Part shown: positions 1 to 7,221 of the stretch, one piece after another
Position numbering within the stretch: the stretch's first letter is position 1
How the letters are laid out: every line of letters begins with the position of its first letter
Source of the DNA: JAFTYO01 sp045644765
Lineage (GTDB): Bacteria > Pseudomonadota > Alphaproteobacteria > RF32 > CAG-239
NCBI GenBank assembly: GCA_045644765.1
Contig: JAZRHM010000025.1
Span: 1 to 30,623 of the forward strand
Reading direction: 5' to 3'
Length of the DNA: 30,623 nt
The notes under the pieces: generated by a model
Told to the model about the DNA's origin: nothing
What the model saw: the letters and a program-made list of their open reading frames with translations, nothing else
The model's database searches: none
Program-made: the position numbers and the translations under genes

Positions 1-1800
1 GTAAGAGGTAAAAACTACAATGCGATATTTGTAGGTTCATATGCCGCAGGTTCTGAGCCTAAAATCAATATCAACACTAACGAAGGTGGTGCTTGGGTGA
101 TAAACGATAATATCGAAGGCGGGGTTGATACCGAAACATCAGTTGAATATGATTATCAATATAATCTTTCCTTTGAAGGAACAGATAGCGTAGCTGAAGA
201 TGGCAGTACAAAGCAATATATCAACATGAACAATGCTATCATCAACGCAAAAGAAATAAGTGTCAGAGGAACGACATTACGATTAGGTAAATATAACCAC
301 GAAGACAAAACTGCCAACAACTGGGAAGGGCAAGGCAAGATAATTGCTTCATTAACTGACAAAGGTCTTGAAGAATTAGAAGAGCCGGCCGTTACATCAT
401 TAAACTTAAATAACGGTGTGTTTGATATTTCAAACGGCTATTATGAGACCATTAAACTCAAGAACCACAATTCAACTAACGGCTTTATACATTTAGATGT
501 TGATGTAGACAACTTAAAATCAGATGTTCTTAAATTTAACGGAGATGTTGACGGAACCACAAATCTTATAATTTATGCTTCGTCGGACGATGATATCACC
601 GGAAAATATATATTGTTTGCACAGTCTGAAAATGACAACAAGGGAAACGAAAGTTCGTTTAAGGTTGGCTATGTATATAAGAGCCCATATTTATATGATG
701 TGATAATGGACCGAGAAGACGATGACAACGTAAACACACATAACTGGGAACTTTCGATGAACGGGAAAGAAAATCCGAATAAAGATGTAAAACCTGAAGC
801 TGATCCGAACCCGAATGTAACACCTGAAGACTTGATTGTCCCTGATAAAGTTGTTGTAACACCTGAAATTATCGGATCAATATCGTTACCAAATGCATCC
901 GTTTCACAAAGTAACGGTATGGTATATAATGTGATGAGAAAAGTCGGCATCAATAAGGTATATTGCCCCGGCTGCGGATTTTATGATTATAATTGGGACG
1001 GAAAATCAATCCGTAATGTATGGGCAGATACGACGTATAACGGGTTAAAGATAACATCACCTGTAGAAGTAGAAGCTAAAGTATGGGGCATAGAAGCAGG
1101 AGCAGACTTGCAACAAGACTTAAACAACAAGTTGGGAGTATTTTTATCGTATCGTAAAGGTAATTACGAAATGAACGGTAAAGGAGAAAAATATGTATCG
1201 ACGATAGACAGTGAGCTGGATATAGACAGTTATGTAGCCGGTTTATACTATCGCTATGACAATAATAACCTTTATGCATTCTCAACGGTATACGGCGGCT
1301 TTCAAGATGCTGAAATCACAGCTGGAAACGGAATGTCAAGCGATACTGATGGTATAGAGTTTGGAGCCAGCACCGAAATTGGGTATAGCCAAGCTTTAAG
1401 TAAGACCACTTATATAACCCCGAGTGTAAGCGTATTTTACTCACAAATAGACTATGATGACATAACCGATAGCTTAGGTAATACAACCAAATATGACAGC
1501 TTAAAACAAGTAGAAATTGAGGCTGGAATAAAATTCAGCAAAGCGGTATATACGGCAGAAGGCTTTTATGCGGTATATGCAAAACCGAGTGTTGTACAAA
1601 CATTGACGGACGGAGATGAAATAAAAGTAAATAAAATCGGCAAGATAGATACGATAGATAACGATACCTTAGGACGCATAGAATTAGGCGGAAAATATAG
1701 TATCGGCGATCATTGGTCTACATACGGATGGGCTAATTATACCTTCGGTTCTGATTATAAAGCATCTTCCGTCGGCCTAGGCGTTAATTATGCTTGGTAG
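1..1800 (+). CDS. autotransporter, 3' part (passenger end plus beta-barrel), 5' end outside window
   Basis: The frame is open from base 1 to the TAG at 1798-1800, so about 599 C-terminal residues are visible and the gene starts upstream of the window. The first ~240 residues look like passenger sequence rich in N, D and G. A charged, proline-containing linker (around residues 260-285) follows, then a C-terminal beta-barrel from about residue 338 (NVWADTTYNG) ending in VNYAW; a terminal aromatic residue is typical of outer-membrane barrels. The barrel aligns clearly by eye with that of 11739-14633 (shared KPS[VI]VQTL, IDSY.AG.YY, DTDGIEFGA, YGWANYT). Just before the barrel is a CPGCGFY insertion with two cysteines that the sister protein lacks. 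No GGAIYN repeats fall in the visible part. It is a type Va secreted surface protein; the passenger function is unknown. The family call is firm. Confidence 0.9.
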   Translation, partial: VRGKNYNAIFVGSYAAGSEPKININTNEGGAWVINDNIEGGVDTETSVEYDYQYNLSFEGTDSVAEDGSTKQYINMNNAIINAKEISVRGTTLRLGKYNHEDKTANNWEGQGKIIASLTDKGLEELEEPAVTSLNLNNGVFDISNGYYETIKLKNHNSTNGFIHLDVDVDNLKSDVLKFNGDVDGTTNLIIYASSDDDITGKYILFAQSENDNKGNESSFKVGYVYKSPYLYDVIMDREDDDNVNTHNWELSMNGKENPNKDVKPEADPNPNVTPEDLIVPDKVVVTPEIIGSISLPNASVSQSNGMVYNVMRKVGINKVYCPGCGFYDYNWDGKSIRNVWADTTYNGLKITSPVEVEAKVWGIEAGADLQQDLNNKLGVFLSYRKGNYEMNGKGEKYVSTIDSELDIDSYVAGLYYRYDNNNLYAFSTVYGGFQDAEITAGNGMSSDTDGIEFGASTEIGYSQALSKTTYITPSVSVFYSQIDYDDITDSLGNTTKYDSLKQVEIEAGIKFSKAVYTAEGFYAVYAKPSVVQTLTDGDEIKVNKIGKIDTIDNDTLGRIELGGKYSIGDHWSTYGWANYTFGSDYKASSVGLGVNYAW

Positions 1801-1826
1801 ATGAAACAGAAAATTTAATATGTAAA

Positions 1827-1856
1827 AAAAAATCCGGATTTTCATCCGGATTTTTA
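1827..1856. terminator. bidirectional terminator between autotransporter and fadL
   Basis: AATCCGGAT (1831-1839) pairs with ATCCGGATT (1844-1852) across a TTTC loop. The stem is extended by an A-run on the left and a T-run on the right, so both convergent genes get a hairpin followed by U residues. Confidence 0.9.
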
Positions 1857-1868
1857 TTTGCGCTTAAA

Positions 1869-3194
1869 TTAAAATTTATAATTAAGCGAGAAACCAAACA
1901 ACTGAACAGAGTTTGCAAAATCTACAGAAGCTCTGTTTACATCATTTGGTGTAATGTTTTTTGTATGCATATGAGCTTTGTGAGCATAAATATATGTATA
2001 TGCCAAATCAAAACTCAACTTATCGTTATATTGGTAGTTCAAACCTGTTGAATACCACAAACGATCAGAATCCGGAATACGTGGAGTTCTGTGTTTCATA
2101 CGAACGGCAGATTGGTCATAAGCCAAACCTAAACGCCATTTCCATTGGTTGTCAATTTGATAACTTGCTCCAACCGCAAAGAAGTTTGTATCACGCCATT
2201 TTTCTTTAACTTGAGATACATAATCGCTAGGTTTTCCTAAATCTGATAAGTTCTTATCTTCACCAACGATTGTTAAGTAATCAAACGAACTCCAAAATAC
2301 ACGTTGATATTCTGCCATAACAGCCCATTTTTCATTCACTTGATGAAATACACCGATTGAAGCCATGGCAGGAGTTGTTAAACGAGCACTGATATCTTGG
2401 TTGAGAAGCGGGTTAAATACAGATGATAAAGCGTCACCTAAGGCAGATGTATTAGACTCGATTTCACCTTTAAGTTTGTGCTTAACTTCGCTTCTGTATC
2501 CTAAACCGATACGAGTATTGTTATTAAATTCATACAAAGCGCCTAATTGGTAACCGATATCAAATGTATCGCCTTCAAGACGAGTATGAAGTTTAGGGTT
2601 TAATGGGTGTAATTCAGCAGCCGGATGAGCTGAGTTGGTTAATTTTGCTTTTATATATTGCAATTGAGCACCAACACCCAAAGATAATTTATCGGTAGCT
2701 TTGTACGCAACCATCGGAGTAACTGTAACGGAAGTAACTTTAGATGTGATACCATGGTCAGAACCTGCCCAATCTCTATCATATTTTGTTACCATACCGT
2801 AAGGAACGTTCATAGTAACACCTAAGAAAGTTTTATCATCAACTTGATGAGAAAAACTCATGTTAGGAGCAACAGCGGCATGAACTATGTTGTTGATATC
2901 ATGACCTCTTTTGGTTTCGCCGTTTTCAATATATTTAACATTTTCAGCTCTTGCTTTAGGAGCAATGTATGTGCCACCAACGTTAAATTGAGTTCCTTTT
3001 TGCTTGGTTAAACCCGCTGCGTTAAAGTAAGCATAAGAATTGTTTTCGGCACCTGCTGTTGCACCTGCAAAAGCGTTACCTTGAGCGGCTGCAGATTGTT
3101 CACGAAGATGGAAACCTGCTGCCTGTACATTAGAAGCCGCTAATAAAACAGTTCCCAATGCTGTTAAAGTTAAAATTTTATTCATATTATTCAT
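1869..3194 (-). CDS. fadL: FadL/OmpP1/TodX-family outer-membrane long-chain fatty-acid transporter
   Basis: A 441-residue protein with a signal peptide (MNKILTLTALGTVLLAASNVQA, cleaved before AGFHLREQS). Mature FadL proteins begin with a similar Gly/Phe-containing N-terminal hatch, and the early segment YAYFNAAGLTKQ matches the NPA(A/G)LT-like signature of the family, with NAAGL replacing NPAGL. The chain ends in FSLNYKF, a barrel-terminal aromatic. FadL channels move long-chain fatty acids or other hydrophobic compounds across the outer membrane. Two in-frame ATGs lie 9 nt apart (3194 and 3185). An AAAGAAAG run sits 3 nt before the first and 12 nt before the second, so the start is ambiguous by three residues. 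It is divergent from aas, suggesting a shared role in fatty-acid use (inference). The substrate is not readable from sequence. Confidence 0.92.
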   Translation of the reverse strand: MNNMNKILTLTALGTVLLAASNVQAAGFHLREQSAAAQGNAFAGATAGAENNSYAYFNAAGLTKQKGTQFNVGGTYIAPKARAENVKYIENGETKRGHDINNIVHAAVAPNMSFSHQVDDKTFLGVTMNVPYGMVTKYDRDWAGSDHGITSKVTSVTVTPMVAYKATDKLSLGVGAQLQYIKAKLTNSAHPAAELHPLNPKLHTRLEGDTFDIGYQLGALYEFNNNTRIGLGYRSEVKHKLKGEIESNTSALGDALSSVFNPLLNQDISARLTTPAMASIGVFHQVNEKWAVMAEYQRVFWSSFDYLTIVGEDKNLSDLGKPSDYVSQVKEKWRDTNFFAVGASYQIDNQWKWRLGLAYDQSAVRMKHRTPRIPDSDRLWYSTGLNYQYNDKLSFDLAYTYIYAHKAHMHTKNITPNDVNRASVDFANSVQLFGFSLNYKF

Positions 3195-3503
3195 TCACTT
3201 TCTTTGTTAATCCAAAAGTAACTTAATATGCATCAATACCTTATTTATTGTTTATTATATTTTATATATTTTCGGCATATTTGAAATAAATGTACATAAT
3301 ATGTTACTCGGGCGTTATAACTAATAAAAAAATAAAAAGCAAGCATTAAAGATAATACACGTTGATAAAATTTTAAAAAACAAGCGAAAACAATATGTTA
3401 TTATCTTATTGCTTTTAAGATATACACTAGACTTTTTTTTATCTTTACAAAAAAAAGTTTTTTGTATACAACACAATATATGTCACAATAATGGAGAAAA
3501 ACA
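3195..3503. other. divergent intergenic region fadL / aas
   Basis: About 309 bases of very AT-rich DNA with no coding potential. It must carry both divergent promoters. The clearest candidate toward aas is TTTACA at 3444-3449 followed by an A-tract/T-tract spacer and TATACA/TACAAC. Toward fadL there are several TATAAT-like hexamers (about 3245-3275), but no single convincing pair. I see no operator or RNA structure that I can name. Confidence 0.5.
3444..3472 (+). promoter_or_regulatory. candidate promoter of aas
   Basis: TTTACA (3444-3449), 17 nt, then TACAAC (3467-3472); TATACA at 3465 is an alternative -10 with a 15-nt spacer. The spacer is a run of A followed by G and a run of T ending in GTAT. 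This closely resembles the better-scoring promoter at 5781-5809. Confidence 0.35.
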
Positions 3504-5693
3504 TTGAATAAATTTGTAAAATTCTGTTTAAGAACACTATTTACTTTATTTAAAAGTAGATGCAAGATACGTTTTGATTTGAAAAAACTTCCTCAGAAGG
3601 GTGTTTATGTTTCAAACCATGTATCTTATCTGGATCCGCTGTTGTTATATGCATTCTTGCCCGGAAATCCGGTGTTTGCATTAAACGGACATTTGTATCG
3701 TCGCCGTTGGATCAGAAATTTGATGAAATATGCTGACACTGTCCTTTTTAACCCGATAGAACCATCGGATATTAAAGAATTAATCGCAAAAGTTGACAGC
3801 AATCGTTTGGTTGTTATCTTTGCTGAAGGACGTATGACAGAAAATGGCGGATTGATGAAAATATACGAAGCTCCGGGTTTGGTGGCTGATAAATCTAAAG
3901 CACCGATTATTCCGGTATGGATTGATGGCCCTCAATATGGATATTATTCAAAAACAAAAGGTAAATTACCTCATCGTCCTTTGCCTAAAATACGAATCAC
4001 GGTTGGCGCGCCAAGACCATTTAAATTAAAAGATGAATTACGTCGTCAAAGAGACCATATTAGTAATGAGGTTTACACAATTTTGCGTGATATGCAGTTT
4101 GAAATCAATTATAAGCCAAATATTTCACTGTTTGCACAATTAATGAAGACTGCTAAAGTACATTCTAAAAAAGGTTTCTTTTTTAAGCGCCCCTTAGTTA
4201 TTGAAGATATTAATCGCAAACCAAATTCTTTTAAGGATTTGATTATTAAATCTTTTGTTATCGGTAAGTTTTTCAAAAAAAGAACTTCTCATTTTGAGCA
4301 TGTAGGCTTGATGCTTCCTAATACGATTGCCAATGTTTGCTCATTGTTTGGTTTGTCTGCTTATGAGAGAGTTCCTGTAATGCTGAACTTTTCAGTTGGC
4401 GCTAAAAACATGGTATCTATGTGCAAAACAGCACAGATTAAGTTAGTGATTACTTCATTAACATTCATAAGAACAGCAAAATTAGAATCTGTTGTTGAGG
4501 TGTTAAAGGCTAATGGTGTTGAAATCTTTTATTTAGAATCTCTTGCAAAACATATTAATATTTTTGCAAAAATAGGAGCTTTTTTACGTTATAAAGTTAA
4601 ACGTGTTCCACATAAAGATGGTGGTAACAAGAAAGCAGTTATCTTGTTTACATCAGGATCAGAAGGTGCTCCGAAAGCTGTTGTGTTGAGCCATGCAAAT
4701 ATTATTTCTAACATAAAGCAGTTGGCAGCACTTGAAACATTAAACACTACAGATTTGGTATTTAATGCTTTGCCAATGTTCCATAGCTTTGGTTTAACAG
4801 TCGGTACTTTGTTCCCATTATTTGAAGGTAGTCGATTGTTCTTATATCCGTCTCCGCTGCACTATCGTATTATTGCAGAGTTAGTATATGAGTTGGGTGC
4901 AACAATTATGTTTGGAACAGATACATTCTTTAGAGGATATGGTAAAATTGCCCATCCTTATGATTTCCATAATGTGCGTTTCATGTATGGTGGTGCTGAG
5001 GCAGTTAAATTAGATACACGTAATATGTGGATGGAACGTATGGGAATAAGAATGATGGAAGCTTATGGTTCTACAGAATGTTCTCCTGTCGTTACCGGAA
5101 ATAATAGTGTATTTAACAGATTTGGTTCAATCGGCAAATTGTTACCTGCAATGCAGTACAAAATTGAACCTGTTCCGGGAATTGATAAAGGTGGAGAACT
5201 TTGGGTTAAAGGTCCAAACGTTATGTTAGGATATTATATGCCTGATAATCCGGGAGTATTAGTTCCGCCGGAAGATGGTTGGTACAAAACCGGTGACGTG
5301 GTTGAAATTGATGAAATCGGATTTGTATATATTCGAGATCGTATTAAACGATTTGCTAAAATCGGTGGTGAAATGGTTTCGTTAACAGCCGTGATGGAAA
5401 TGGTTGTTAAGGCATATGAATGGATGGGACCTGACTTTGAATATGGCGTTGTTGCAATTCCACATGAAAGTAAGGGCGAGCAAATTGTTTTGGTGACAAC
5501 AAACAGACAAGTAAAACAAGAAGTTTTACATGAATATGTCAGAAACAACGGGTTGTCTGAGTTGTTTATGCCGCGTATAATACTGTATCGTGACAGCATA
5601 CCGACATTTGCAACCGGTAAAACAGATAATATTACTTTGAAAAGAGAGGTTCTTGAAGAGTTAGAACAACAAGAACTTAAAAAAGTAAGTTAG
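3504..5693 (+). CDS. aas: bifunctional acyltransferase / acyl-ACP synthetase (Aas-type)
   Basis: 729 residues, close to the ~719 of E. coli Aas. The N-terminal PlsC-type acyltransferase has the HX4D motif (NHVSYLD, H39/D44) and an EGR motif near residue 107 (FAEGRMTENG). The C-terminal half is an adenylate-forming ligase: P-loop FTSGSEGAPK near 382, EAYGSTECSP near 518 and DGWYKTGD near 590. Known Aas proteins activate fatty acids to acyl-ACP and re-acylate lysophospholipids at the inner membrane. The start is TTG, 7 nt after GGAG (AATGGAGAAAAACATTG). The ATG within that string runs into a stop at once, and the next in-frame Met is about residue 73, which would remove the HX4D motif; TTG is therefore required. 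A monocistronic unit between a candidate promoter and a perfect palindromic hairpin, divergent from fadL. Confidence 0.92.
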   Translation: MNKFVKFCLRTLFTLFKSRCKIRFDLKKLPQKGVYVSNHVSYLDPLLLYAFLPGNPVFALNGHLYRRRWIRNLMKYADTVLFNPIEPSDIKELIAKVDSNRLVVIFAEGRMTENGGLMKIYEAPGLVADKSKAPIIPVWIDGPQYGYYSKTKGKLPHRPLPKIRITVGAPRPFKLKDELRRQRDHISNEVYTILRDMQFEINYKPNISLFAQLMKTAKVHSKKGFFFKRPLVIEDINRKPNSFKDLIIKSFVIGKFFKKRTSHFEHVGLMLPNTIANVCSLFGLSAYERVPVMLNFSVGAKNMVSMCKTAQIKLVITSLTFIRTAKLESVVEVLKANGVEIFYLESLAKHINIFAKIGAFLRYKVKRVPHKDGGNKKAVILFTSGSEGAPKAVVLSHANIISNIKQLAALETLNTTDLVFNALPMFHSFGLTVGTLFPLFEGSRLFLYPSPLHYRIIAELVYELGATIMFGTDTFFRGYGKIAHPYDFHNVRFMYGGAEAVKLDTRNMWMERMGIRMMEAYGSTECSPVVTGNNSVFNRFGSIGKLLPAMQYKIEPVPGIDKGGELWVKGPNVMLGYYMPDNPGVLVPPEDGWYKTGDVVEIDEIGFVYIRDRIKRFAKIGGEMVSLTAVMEMVVKAYEWMGPDFEYGVVAIPHESKGEQIVLVTTNRQVKQEVLHEYVRNNGLSELFMPRIILYRDSIPTFATGKTDNITLKREVLEELEQQELKKVS

Positions 5694-5702
5694 TTTTATA
5701 TC

Positions 5703-5743
5703 ATATCTAATAAAGCACCTTTCAAAGGTGCTTTATTAGATAT
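5703..5743. terminator. perfect 20-bp inverted repeat downstream of aas
   Basis: Arms 5703-5722 and 5724-5743 are perfectly complementary around a single central C (core AAAGCACCTTT C AAAGGTGCTTT). It is placed like a terminator, immediately after aas. It lacks a long U-run after the stem, so it could also act as an mRNA 3'-stabilising hairpin. Confidence 0.7.
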
Positions 5744-5780
5744 TGGCAAATTGGATAATATAAAAAAGTGTTCTTTTTGA

Positions 5781-5809
5781 TTGCAAAAAAACTTTTTTTG
5801 TATTAAACT
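5781..5809 (+). promoter_or_regulatory. promoter of the cysteine-rich secreted protein
   Basis: TTGCAA (5781-5786), exactly 17 nt, TAAACT (5804-5809). The spacer is A-tract, C, T-tract, GTAT. The start codon is 36 nt downstream. Confidence 0.6.
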
Positions 5810-5845
5810 TATGTATATTGATTGAAATTACATAAAGGGCTTACG

Positions 5846-6334
5846 ATGAAATTTTTTGTTGTATTGTTTTTATCTATCATTCCGTTGACAAGTTATGCAA
5901 CAACTTGCAATGATAACTGTATTGAAACTCCGACATGCGAATCATTAGGATATTTTAAGGATGCAACTTGTGAAAACGAATATATAACTTGTCCTTTTGA
6001 TTCTTCTTATAAGTGGTGTAAGCAATATACTTGTAGCGATGGTAAATATCATGATGAACATCCTGTTGAAGCAGGATGGGAATGTCGTGAAATATCTTAT
6101 AAAGGTTCATCTTGTTTAGATTGTGAATGTAAGCCACTTGACACATGTAAATATAATGCAAATAATGCAGGAAACGGCATACTATTGGATCCATGTTGTA
6201 ATGGTTCTTATCAATCTTGTTGGTCTAATTGCCCAAGGAGTATTTCGTATCCTGATGAGTGTGAGCCTATATACTCTACATGTTTGTCATGTGGAAAAAC
6301 TACCAAATATGTTAGCGATTATACATGTGAATAA
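5846..6334 (+). CDS. secreted cysteine-rich protein, function unknown
   Basis: 162 residues. The ATG at 5846 follows an AAAGGG SD-like run and opens a clean signal peptide (MKFFVVLFLSIIPLTSYA, cleaved before TTCNDNC). A TTG at 5822 would extend the frame by eight residues but spoils the signal peptide and has no ribosome site. The mature part has 20 cysteines in about 144 residues, in motifs such as TCESLGYF, ITCPFDSSYKWC, CLDCEC, DPCC and TCLSCG. An even number suggests up to ten disulfides in the periplasm or outside the cell (inference). I do not recognise a characterised family, though CESLGY...CPFD-type proteins seem familiar from uncultured gut alphaproteobacteria (memory, unverified). 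It has its own promoter and no clear operon partner. The next gene is convergent. Confidence 0.8.
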   Translation: MKFFVVLFLSIIPLTSYATTCNDNCIETPTCESLGYFKDATCENEYITCPFDSSYKWCKQYTCSDGKYHDEHPVEAGWECREISYKGSSCLDCECKPLDTCKYNANNAGNGILLDPCCNGSYQSCWSNCPRSISYPDECEPIYSTCLSCGKTTKYVSDYTCE

Positions 6335-6394
6335 CAATTAAAATTAAGTATGTTATTAAGATTATATATTGCTTTCAGAGTATAAACAATTTGT

Positions 6395-7051
6395 TTATTG
6401 TTGTTTGAATAGCCATTCTTTAAATTCTTCCAGACTGTGCATTTCAGGAATCCATTTTAGATCTTCAGGCAAATCGGAGGTAAATTCGCATCTATATCTG
6501 ATAGGATGTGCGCCAACGTTGATGGCGGCTGCTTGGTTATATATACGATCATCGACTAGGACTGTTTCTTCAGCTTTTAAGCCATATTGCATAAAACAAG
6601 CTTTTAACATATCTTCTTTTGCCGTATCATGCATAAATTTTCCATGTTGAACGCATTCAATAACCAAAAAATCTTTTACATCTGCTAATAGATTGTTTAA
6701 AAATCTTTTTTTTGTTTCAACATCAAAAGTTGCAGACATGGTAAATTGACGATATCCCAGCCGATTTAGTTCTTTTAGCGTTTCGATTACATTAGGATAC
6801 AACGGGCGATTAGTGAAAAATTCCGGAGAATGGCAAAAGTCATAATCTAATTCTGTACCAAGGGTAGGGTGAGTTTTAAGCTCTAAGGCTCCATATTTAG
6901 GTGAAATAGGTAAAACCTCAGGTAATTGTTCCCATTTTATGTGACCAAACACAGGAGCATATTTGGGGTGTTTTGTTAAAAAGTTATAATAAGCAAAATT
7001 TAAGTTGGCCAAAACTCCGTCTACATCCCAAAATATATTTTTAATAGCCAT
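6395..7051 (-). CDS. HAD-superfamily hydrolase (phosphatase)
   Basis: 218 residues with all four HAD motifs. Motif I is WDVDGV (D9 nucleophile, D11 general acid), motif II the SAT of FTMSATFD, motif III a lysine in TAKEDML, and motif IV VLVDDRIYN. The region between motifs I and II holds the expected small helical cap. Haloacid-dehalogenase-like phosphatases act on small phosphorylated metabolites in the cytoplasm, but the substrate cannot be read here. AAGGAG lies 6-7 nt before the ATG on the minus strand. It is divergent from metG and convergent with the cysteine-rich protein. A second HAD protein sits at 25472. Confidence 0.88.
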   Translation of the reverse strand: MAIKNIFWDVDGVLANLNFAYYNFLTKHPKYAPVFGHIKWEQLPEVLPISPKYGALELKTHPTLGTELDYDFCHSPEFFTNRPLYPNVIETLKELNRLGYRQFTMSATFDVETKKRFLNNLLADVKDFLVIECVQHGKFMHDTAKEDMLKACFMQYGLKAEETVLVDDRIYNQAAAINVGAHPIRYRCEFTSDLPEDLKWIPEMHSLEEFKEWLFKQQ

Positions 7052-7133
7052 TTTTTTCTCCTTATAAATTTTTTATTTGTCGCTTACGATATAATAAATA
7101 TTTTATTAAGTAAAGAACTTAATATTTTTGTTG

Positions 7134-7139
7134 TATAAT
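7134..7139 (+). promoter_or_regulatory. metG: candidate -10 of the metG operon
   Basis: A perfect TATAAT lies 83 nt before the metG start, but no good -35 is found 16-18 nt upstream. Weak call on its own. Confidence 0.3.
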
Positions 7140-7221
7140 GTTTATAATACTTGAAGTTTTATATTAACTGACGTAGAATTGGTTCGGAAAATGGTTTAAT
7201 TAATTTAGGAGAATATATAAA

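Noticed and set aside
5234..5599. 121-residue open frame on the minus strand inside aas
   Set aside because: It lies wholly inside a gene with complete catalytic motifs, has no ribosome site and looks like antisense of that coding sequence.
6382..6398. Terminator of the HAD gene (ATAAACAA/TTGTTTAT palindrome)
   Set aside because: All-AT stem apart from one pair, overlapping the stop codon, with no U-run; too weak to call.
7171..7200. tRNA-like GGTTCGGAA string upstream of metG
   Set aside because: No acceptor, D or anticodon arms can be paired around it.
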